The notes under the pieces: generated by a model
What the model saw: the letters and a program-made list of their open reading frames with translations, nothing else
The model's database searches: none
Told to the model about the DNA's origin: nothing
Assembly: GCA_964449305.1 (NCBI GenBank)
Contig: CAYUYM010000226.1
Coordinates: 1-5,169 of the forward strand
Length of the DNA: 5,169 nt
Reading direction: 5' to 3'
From: CAYUYM01 sp964449305
GTDB taxonomy: Bacteria; Bacteroidota; Ignavibacteria; SZUA-365; CAYQST01
Position numbers and translations under genes: made by a program
In this document: in pieces, positions 1-4,464 of the stretch
Position numbering within the stretch: the first letter of the stretch is position 1
Layout of the letters: each line of letters begins with the position of its first letter

Positions 1-1338
1 GGCGGCCCGCTTGAGGTCGTTGCCCATGAGGGCGTCGCCGCCCCTCTCCCTCAGTGTTGCAGCGATGCGCTGCAGCACCGCGCGCAGATAGGTCCCGGTG
101 CCACAGCAGGGATCGAGCACCACCACCGACGGATCGGCAAGGCCATCCGGTACGCCCAGCTCCGAGCGCAGCACGGCATCGACACGCTCCACCTGATACC
201 GGACGATCTCCTCCGGTGTGTACCAGACCCCAAGATCCTTCCGCAGCACCGGATCGAAGGCGTGCAGGAAGGGCTCGTAAAAGTACTGCACTGCGTGCCC
301 CTCGTCGAAGGTGGCGAAGAATTGCGCACGCTCCACGCGGTTGAGTGCGGTGGCGGTCCAATCCAGCACCTCGATCAGGCCGAGCGGCCCAAGGTGGTTG
401 GGGTCGGCGATCTGGACAAAGAGGGCACGCAGCATGGGGACGCGCAGGAGATGATGCGCGGAGCGCCAGTCGAAGATGCCATCGGTGGCGTAGGGCGACT
501 TTGGAGCACGTATGGCGCTGCCGAAATCGATCGGTGGCGATGTGCGTTCCTGGTGGCGTGCCCAAAGCACCCATGCGGAGAAGAGGCCGTAGAACAGCGT
601 CTGCACAAGTGTGGACCGGAAAAAGTGCTCGCCTCGTTCACCGTCGAAAGTGAGGCCGAGTGACTCCTGCAGGGCCTCGCGCAGCCGGGCCAGTGCGGGC
701 AGCCCGCCGATTTCGATGCGGAGCCGGGCGTCGTGGGCGTAGGAAGCGAGGAGGCGGGCCACTTCCTGCGGAGCGGCCAGCGGGGCGTTGTGCAGAAGGA
801 CGCGGCGGAGGTACTCCTCGAAGCGCGCCCCAAGTTCTCCTGCCGTCTTCCTCGGGTGTGCGGTGGCCGTCCAGAACCCGGCCTCGGTGGAAGCGAGCGT
901 GAAGGACTCGAGCATCGCGGGGTTGCCATTCGCATCCCGTCCGATCAGGATGAAGGCGCGGAAATTGGTGACGAGCACCATGCGGTAGTGATTCCAGTAT
1001 TTCCCGACCTGGGGTGATGAGGCGACAAGCTGAAGGTCTGCGGCGGGGGGCTTCGCTTCGATGACGCCACGTGATGGAAGCTGGCCGGTGTTTCCCGGTG
1101 GAACAGAGCCTCGGCCGTGCCTGCCTCGCTGTATCTGGTCCTCCGAAAACAGGCCGCCATCGGGGATGCCGGCTCCAGTGTCGGAGAGGTGCATGATGCA
1201 GGTCACGCGAGGCGTCAGCTGTTCCCCGATGGAATCCAGCAGAGTCGCCAGTGCGGGATAGAACGAGGTTTCCGGCACGTTTGCTCCTGTCCCCCGGATT
1301 GCCGCGAGGTCTGTGAGGTAGGTTTCGAGCACGTTCAT
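1..1338 (-). CDS. Type IIG/type ISP-like restriction-modification enzyme (PD-(D/E)XK nuclease plus N6-adenine DNA methyltransferase), N-terminal part, cut by the left edge
   Basis: The minus-strand frame is open from an ATG at 1338 to position 1 (446 codons), with an in-frame stop upstream at 1392-1390, so this is the first available start. Near the N-terminus are PDGGLF (Asp60) and GVIEAK (Glu94, Lys96), the spacing of a PD-(D/E)XK nuclease core. VGKYWNHYRMVLVTNF follows. A long helical connector carries GEHFFRSTLVQTLFYGLF. YFYEPFL (352-358) and GVWYTP (370-375) then lead to the SAM-binding motif I DPCCGTG (409-415). This order is known from single-polypeptide enzymes that both cut DNA and methylate adenine, acting in phage defence. 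The catalytic (N/D)PPY motif and the target-recognition domain would lie beyond the window. Between Lys96 and the methyltransferase there is no helicase, unlike LlaGI-type ISP enzymes, so type IIG architecture fits better. No strong Shine-Dalgarno precedes the ATG. Family assignment is firm; subtype and specificity are not. Confidence 0.9.
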   Translation of the reverse strand, partial: MNVLETYLTDLAAIRGTGANVPETSFYPALATLLDSIGEQLTPRVTCIMHLSDTGAGIPDGGLFSEDQIQRGRHGRGSVPPGNTGQLPSRGVIEAKPPAADLQLVASSPQVGKYWNHYRMVLVTNFRAFILIGRDANGNPAMLESFTLASTEAGFWTATAHPRKTAGELGARFEEYLRRVLLHNAPLAAPQEVARLLASYAHDARLRIEIGGLPALARLREALQESLGLTFDGERGEHFFRSTLVQTLFYGLFSAWVLWARHQERTSPPIDFGSAIRAPKSPYATDGIFDWRSAHHLLRVPMLRALFVQIADPNHLGPLGLIEVLDWTATALNRVERAQFFATFDEGHAVQYFYEPFLHAFDPVLRKDLGVWYTPEEIVRYQVERVDAVLRSELGVPDGLADPSVVVLDPCCGTGTYLRAVLQRIAATLRERGGDALMGNDLKRAA

Positions 1339-1404
1339 GAGGTTCGATGAGATGATTGAGGGATCGGCAACACAATGGATCGCCGTTCGTCACTAGACCG
1401 CATG

Positions 1405-1439
1405 CCGGTTCCCACCACCCTGTGCAAGCCTCGAACCGG
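1405..1439. repeat. 7-bp inverted repeat, possible hairpin or operator
   Basis: Arms CCGGTTC (1405-1411) and GAACCGG (1433-1439) are perfectly complementary around a 21-nt loop. Two G-T wobble pairs could extend the base of the stem. The repeat lies 67-101 nt upstream of the restriction-modification start. It could be a controller-type binding site or chance in GC-rich DNA. On the minus strand the GGTTCGA string resembles a tRNA T-loop, but no T-stem pairs around it. Confidence 0.3.
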
Positions 1440-1507
1440 TGCGATTCACGTGGCACGCGCATGGCAAAATACACGCCCGGCATCCGGAATTCAATCGTGC
1501 CTCACTT

Positions 1508-1545
1508 CCCCCCTCCCCACTCCCATACCCCCTTCACCCCCGCCC
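1508..1545 (-). promoter_or_regulatory. G-quadruplex motif in the restriction gene upstream region
   Basis: The plus strand carries six C-runs of 6, 4, 3, 5, 5 and 3 bases (1508-1513, 1515-1518, 1522-1524, 1528-1532, 1537-1541, 1543-1545), separated by 1, 3, 3, 4 and 1 bases. On the minus strand these are six G-runs with short loops, well within the usual G3+ N1-7 definition of an intramolecular G-quadruplex. The G-rich strand is the coding strand of the restriction-modification gene, about 170 nt upstream of its start. The motif is seen directly; any regulatory role is inferred. Confidence 0.55.
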
Positions 1546-1605
1546 GGGAATTTCCGTCCAGCTCGGTCTGCAAATCCCACATTGCTGCAAGGTGTCGGCT
1601 CATTC

Positions 1606-1617
1606 GCAGTGCACTGC
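1606..1617. promoter_or_regulatory. Perfect 12-bp palindrome, possible operator
   Basis: GCAGTGCACTGC equals its own reverse complement over all 12 bases. It lies in the divergent spacer, about 40-50 nt upstream of the -10 candidate of the lipoprotein gene. A gap-free palindrome of this length is compatible with a site for a dimeric regulator, but no regulator gene is visible in the window and chance cannot be excluded. Confidence 0.3.
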
Positions 1618-1630
1618 TCCCCCACCCGCT

Positions 1631-1661
1631 TTCACCACTCCATGTGTTGTGACGCTATATC
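1631..1661 (+). promoter_or_regulatory. Weak promoter candidate for the lipoprotein gene
   Basis: TTCACC (1631-1636) and TATATC (1656-1661) resemble sigma-70 -35 and -10 boxes, with a 19-bp spacer that is longer than ideal. They lie in a locally less GC-rich patch about 93 nt upstream of the GTG start. The -10 is the best of its kind in this spacer, but the overall match is modest. Confidence 0.25.
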
Positions 1662-1687
1662 AGGACGTCTGCTGAATGACAATGTCA

Positions 1688-1721
1688 GCCGGCGACTGAG
1701 CAGAGACACCTGATCGCCGGC
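1688..1721 (+). promoter_or_regulatory. GC-rich 5'-leader hairpin candidate upstream of the lipoprotein
   Basis: Arms GCCGGCGA (1688-1695) and TCGCCGGC (1714-1721) pair perfectly over 8 bp around an 18-nt loop. The stem ends 11 nt before the AAGGAG ribosome binding site, so in the mRNA it would sit directly upstream of the initiation region. It could shield the leader or bind a regulator. It has no U-tract and does not look like a terminator. Confidence 0.35.
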
Positions 1722-1732
1722 ACTCATCAAAC

Positions 1733-1738
1733 AAGGAG
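1733..1738 (+). promoter_or_regulatory. Ribosome binding site AAGGAG deciding a GTG start
   Basis: AAGGAG is the clearest Shine-Dalgarno at any start in this window. The gap to the GTG at 1754 is 15 nt, longer than usual. No other ATG, GTG or TTG exists in this frame between the upstream stop (1697-1699) and 1754, so GTG (or the following TTG at 1757) must be the start if the frame is intact. Confidence 0.55.
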
Positions 1739-1753
1739 CACGCCAAGCGCAAC

Positions 1754-2179
1754 GTGTTGTACTGGGTTGTAATTGTCTGCACACTGACGGTCACCATTTC
1801 TGCATGCAGTTTCTTCGAGGGCATCTTTGGCGGAGGGGGGAAGGAAGTGTTCGTGGCACTCGGGGATGTGGACAACCAGCTGAAGGCCTTCGAGGGAAAT
1901 GACACGCTGGATTTTGTCAAGGGCCAGTATTCGTATGATGCCACGGGGATCGGCCAGATCGACGAGGTGTTCAAGGATATCACCCTTCTTCGTGCGTCGC
2001 TGAATCAGACCATCCAAGGTCTGGATGCCATCAAGCAGCTGGGACTGATGACCGAGGTCAGTTCAGTGCTCGGGGATTCGTGGAGCAAGGTCTCTGGCGC
2101 CTTCTCGAACCTGTCGCCCACCAACCTTTCGCAAAGCCTCGAAGCGATCAAGGGACTGAAATCCACTTCAATGATGTGA
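1754..2179 (+). CDS. Predicted lipoprotein of unknown function (N-terminal part of a frame-broken gene)
   Basis: The GTG start follows AAGGAG at 1733-1738. The N-terminus is a hydrophobic stretch ending in a lipobox, Ile15-Ser16-Ala17-Cys18, so lipidation at Cys18 and membrane anchoring are predicted. The signal peptide has no Lys or Arg in its n-region, which is odd. The codons just upstream of the GTG would encode Lys-Arg but contain no start. The mature part opens with CSFFEGIFGGGGKEV and continues as a polar, probably mostly helical protein with no motif I recognise. The frame stops at 2179 after 141 codons with an unconvincing tail (KSTSMM), while protein-like sequence carries on in the -1 frame to 2454. 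The reading most consistent with this is one lipoprotein of about 233 residues interrupted by loss of one base near 2159-2161. No relatives recognised. Confidence 0.65.
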   Translation: MLYWVVIVCTLTVTISACSFFEGIFGGGGKEVFVALGDVDNQLKAFEGNDTLDFVKGQYSYDATGIGQIDEVFKDITLLRASLNQTIQGLDAIKQLGLMTEVSSVLGDSWSKVSGAFSNLSPTNLSQSLEAIKGLKSTSMM

Positions 2180-2454
2180 AGGCACGGGTGAAAAGCCCGG
2201 AATCCATGTATGCGATCGTCACCATCACCAACGCGATACACACGATGTCGGACCTCACCAACAGGACGGGCGCCATCAGTGCCAGGATCAGCGCCATCAA
2301 CGTGGAGACGATTGCCGCGAAGGAAAAACTCAATCCACTTCAGACGTCGAAACTGACCGCACGGCTGGCTGCCGCGCCGGCGACATTGACGGCTGCCACA
2401 GCCACGGATCTGCCCAAGCTCATCGGCGGCATCGTCGGCGTGTTCACGAACTGA
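2162..2454 (+). pseudogene. C-terminal continuation of the lipoprotein in the -1 frame
   Basis: From about 2162 the frame starting at positions equal to 1 modulo 3 reads IHFNDVKARVKSPESMYAIV and onward to a TGA at 2452-2454. It looks like a helical, Ala/Thr-rich domain ending in GGIVGVFTN. It has no signal peptide. The same frame is open leftward to a GTG at 2080, but that upstream part is the shadow of the lipoprotein. Adding one A to the AAA at 2159-2161 would join the two frames as ...GLK-IHFND.... Alternatively it is a separate gene starting at GTG 2176, which overlaps the upstream TGA as GTGA and could be translationally coupled, or at ATG 2206. No good ribosome binding site precedes either. 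I favour a frame error, either a sequencing artefact or a genuine mutation. Confidence 0.5.
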
Positions 2455-2481
2455 CACGGCATACGCAGGCTTCATCCGCAT

Positions 2482-2526
2482 GCCCCCCCGCCGCACCATC
2501 CGAGCCATGGACTGTCGTGGGGGGGC
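2482..2526. terminator. G/C-run hairpin between convergent genes, possible bidirectional terminator
   Basis: GCCCCCCC (2482-2489) and GGGGGGGC (2519-2526) form a perfect 8-bp stem, extendable inward by a G-U and a C-G pair, around a loop of about 25-29 nt. It lies 27 nt past the lipoprotein stop and 27 nt past the stop of the minus-strand membrane protein, the place expected for a shared terminator. No U-tract follows on either strand, so intrinsic termination of the classic type is uncertain. Confidence 0.4.
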
Positions 2527-2553
2527 TGTGTTGAAGCGGTCCTCTCCTGCGCA

Positions 2554-2901
2554 TCAGGCCCGCGTGAGGTACCGGAAGGCGGCCCCAGAATAGGCGCCGA
2601 CAAGGGCGGGCAGCAGTGTCATGATCAGCGTGGACAGGCCGGGCTCCACGATGAAGCCGGTCGCGATGTGCAGGAGGCCGGCGGCGAGGTGGACGGAGGG
2701 GATGCCAAGCCCCATGATGAGCGCCCACGCCCACGCCCACCGCGCGTTCATGTACCCGAACACCAGCGATCCGAGCACGAGCAGCGCGAAGGGCAGGTAT
2801 GTTTCCACCGACAACAGATCCACCATGCCGGTGATGATGGAAAGAACAATGGGGAGCAGGATGAAGGGCCAGAGGGTGTGCTGTTGCTGGGTCATGGGCA
2901 T
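2554..2901 (-). CDS. Small predicted integral membrane protein of unknown function
   Basis: The 115-residue product starts MPMTQQQHTLWPF and is strongly hydrophobic. Likely membrane segments are at about residues 11-29, 35-50, 55-75 and 88-108, so about four TM helices in the inner membrane. A hexanucleotide repeated three times encodes a Trp-Ala repeat (WAWAWA) at the start of the third segment. I do not recognise the family. Start choice is uncertain: ATG at 2901, ATG at 2895 (two codons later) and ATG at 2931 (ten codons earlier, adding MPRFLKRSPG) are all possible, and none has a convincing ribosome binding site. The open frame reaches further upstream into the der coding region, but that part is not membrane-like and overlaps a conserved gene. 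The gene is convergent with the lipoprotein and divergent from der. Confidence 0.65.
   Translation of the reverse strand: MPMTQQQHTLWPFILLPIVLSIITGMVDLLSVETYLPFALLVLGSLVFGYMNARWAWAWALIMGLGIPSVHLAAGLLHIATGFIVEPGLSTLIMTLLPALVGAYSGAAFRYLTRA
2723..2740. repeat. Three tandem copies of GCCCAC encoding a Trp-Ala repeat
   Basis: GCCCAC occurs three times in a row inside the small membrane protein gene. Read on the minus strand it gives alternating Trp and Ala codons (WAWAWA). Change of copy number by slippage would keep the frame and only add or remove Trp-Ala pairs. Confidence 0.6.
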
Positions 2902-3001
2902 GCCCGGGGATCGTTTCAGGAATCGCGGCATCTCACGGTATGGTGAGTTCGTCACAGCGAATATCGCACTTTTCCGCACAAGCCTTGGAACCTTCGGACC
3001 A

Positions 3002-3042
3002 GGGCACTCTCTTTTGCCCATGAAACTTTTCGTACATTTTTG
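3002..3042 (+). promoter_or_regulatory. der: AT-rich promoter/leader candidate upstream of der
   Basis: The stretch 3012-3042 is the most T-rich part of this GC-rich window and lies 55-85 nt before the der ATG. TACATTTT (3033-3040) differs by one base from the Bacteroidetes -7 element TAnnTTTG, with a TTTTG at 3012-3016 upstream. The spacing (16 nt) is shorter than the usual 19 or so, so the match is partial. As a sigma-70 -10, TACATT has no good -35. A 5-bp hairpin, GGGCA/TGCCC (3002-3019), overlaps its left end. Confidence 0.25.
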
Positions 3043-3096
3043 ATCTTGTCTGCAATGGATGCAGATCTTCATCACGAAAAGCGCCCAGAATCCACC

Positions 3097-4410
3097 ATGC
3101 CCAAGCCCATTGTTGCCATCGTCGGTCGTCCCAATGTCGGAAAATCCACGCTCTTCAACCGCATCATCGGTGAACGCCGTGCCATTGTCCATGATGAACC
3201 GGGCGTGACGCGCGACCGGCACTACGCCGAGTCGGACTGGGCGGGGCACGAGTTCATCCTCATCGACACGGGCGGCTATGTGCCGGACTCCTCCGACGTG
3301 TTTGAGAAGGCCATTCGCGAGCAGGTGCTCATGTCCCTCTCCGAGGCGGACGTGGTCATCTTCGTGGTCGATTCACGCGAGGGCATCCTGCCGCTCGACG
3401 AGGAGATCGCGACGCTTGTGCGCCGGCATGCGCGCCGCGTGGTGCTGGCTGTCAACAAGATCGATTCGGAGAAGCTCGAGGAAGGGATCCACGACTTCCA
3501 CAGCCTCGGCCTCGGCGAACCGCACGCTGTGAGCGCCATCAGCGGACGCATGACGGGCGACCTGCTCGACCAAGTGGTGGAGGGCATGCACACCGCCTCC
3601 GACGAGGAGACGGAACGCCCGTTCCAGCTCGCCATCATCGGGCGGCCGAACGTCGGCAAATCGTCCATCACCAATGCCTTCCTCGGCACGGAGCGCTCCA
3701 TCGTCACCGACGTCCCGGGCACCACGCGCGATGCCATCGATTCGGTGCTGAAATACCACGGGCAGGAGATCACCATCATCGACACGGCGGGCCTCCGCCG
3801 CCGCAGCCGCGTGAAAGAGAACATCGAGTTCTTCTCCACCCTCCGCACATTGAAATCCATCCAGCGCTGCGATGTGGCGCTCATCCTCATTGATGCCACC
3901 ATCCCCATCACCCACCAGGACTTCGAGATCATCAGCGAGGCGGTGAAGATGAACAAGGGCGTGGTCATCGCCGTCAACAAATGGGATCTCATCGAGGACA
4001 AGGACAGCAACACGGCCAAGCTCCTCGAACGCGACATCTTTGAGCGAATCAAGATGTTCGACTACATCCCGGTCATGTTCGTCTCCGCCATGACGAAGCA
4101 GCGCCTCTACAAGCTGCTTGATTTGTGCATCGAGGTGCACGACGAGCGACGCAAACGCATCCCCACCTCACTGCTCAACGACACGCTGCTGGAGGTGGTG
4201 CGCGAGACGCCGCCGCCGGCCACACCCACGGGTCGCGAGGTGAAGGTGTACTACATCACCCAGGTGCGTGAACAGCCGCCCGTGATCGTGCTCTTCACCA
4301 ACGAGCCGAAATACATCCCCGAAAGCTACCGACGCTTCGTGGAGCGCGCCGTGCGCACGCACTTCGGCTACAAGGGGGTTCCGCTCACCGTGCAGTTCCG
4401 CCAGAAGTAG
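3097..4410 (+). CDS. der: Ribosome biogenesis GTPase Der (EngA), complete
   Basis: Der is an essential double GTPase that binds the large ribosomal subunit and assists its maturation in the cytoplasm. The 437-residue product has two tandem G domains. The first has the P-loop GRPNVGKS (10-17), PGVTRD (35-40), DTGG (57-60), NKID (120-123) and SAIS (146-149). The second has GRPNVGKS (182-189), PGTTRD, DTAG (229-232), NKWD (294-297) and SAM (330-332). A C-terminal KH-like domain ends in GYKGVPLTVQFRQK. All key residues are present and the length is normal. I chose the ATG at 3097 because the family typically begins with a few residues before IVAIVGRPN; the frame is also open upstream, with ATG at 3055 and TTG at 3040 adding 14 or 19 unconserved residues. 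No clear Shine-Dalgarno is seen. The KH-like end reads like FCB-group homologues. ftsH follows 54 nt downstream on the same strand. Confidence 0.97.
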   Translation: MPKPIVAIVGRPNVGKSTLFNRIIGERRAIVHDEPGVTRDRHYAESDWAGHEFILIDTGGYVPDSSDVFEKAIREQVLMSLSEADVVIFVVDSREGILPLDEEIATLVRRHARRVVLAVNKIDSEKLEEGIHDFHSLGLGEPHAVSAISGRMTGDLLDQVVEGMHTASDEETERPFQLAIIGRPNVGKSSITNAFLGTERSIVTDVPGTTRDAIDSVLKYHGQEITIIDTAGLRRRSRVKENIEFFSTLRTLKSIQRCDVALILIDATIPITHQDFEIISEAVKMNKGVVIAVNKWDLIEDKDSNTAKLLERDIFERIKMFDYIPVMFVSAMTKQRLYKLLDLCIEVHDERRKRIPTSLLNDTLLEVVRETPPPATPTGREVKVYYITQVREQPPVIVLFTNEPKYIPESYRRFVERAVRTHFGYKGVPLTVQFRQK

Positions 4411-4415
4411 GCGGC

Positions 4416-4432
4416 TGCGGGGCGGCCCCGCG
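4416..4432 (+). terminator. Tight GC hairpin between der and ftsH
   Basis: GCGGGG (4417-4422) and CCCCGC (4426-4431) form a 6-bp stem with a 3-nt CGG loop, plus a possible U-G pair at 4416/4432. It begins 6 nt after the der stop. Only a mixed T-rich stretch (ATTTCATT) follows about 9 nt later rather than a U-run, so it may be a weak terminator, an attenuator or an mRNA-stabilising element rather than a full stop between the two genes. Confidence 0.4.
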
Positions 4433-4464
4433 AATCACGATTTCATTCACAACCGACAGAGCAT

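Larger units (their letters stand above)
1339..1753. other. Divergent intergenic spacer without a convincing gene
   Basis: This 415-nt stretch separates two divergently transcribed genes and must hold both of their promoters. Short open frames cross it, but none has a ribosome binding site or a recognisable protein. It contains an inverted repeat (1405-1439), a C-rich tract that is a G-quadruplex motif on the minus strand (1508-1545), a 12-bp palindrome (1606-1617), a weak -35/-10 candidate (1631-1661) and a GC-rich hairpin (1688-1721) just before the lipoprotein ribosome binding site. I could not find a convincing promoter for the minus-strand restriction gene. Confidence 0.7.

Noticed and set aside
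1410..1450. tRNA gene on the minus strand suggested by a GGTTCGA string
   Set aside because: The flanking bases do not form a 5-bp T-stem, and no acceptor or anticodon stem is present.
638..1483. Long minus-strand open frame overlapping the restriction gene in another frame
   Set aside because: Its translation is Arg/Pro-rich and lacks motifs, while the overlapping frame from 1338 carries continuous nuclease and methyltransferase motifs.
1356..1713. Plus-strand open frames in the divergent spacer
   Set aside because: They cross the C-rich tract giving Pro/Ser/His-rich products with no ribosome binding site or recognisable domain.
2932..2947. CTCAC/GTGAG hairpin in the der upstream region
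   Set aside because: Only 5 bp with a 6-nt loop and no U-tract; likely chance.
3020..3043. Seven-codon leader peptide (MKLFVHF) before der
   Set aside because: No ribosome binding site, no run of regulatory codons and no attenuator structure follows; it overlaps the promoter-like T-rich stretch.
3276..4140. Long minus-strand open frames inside der
   Set aside because: They are antisense shadows of a highly conserved gene in GC-rich DNA, with no recognisable protein or ribosome binding site.
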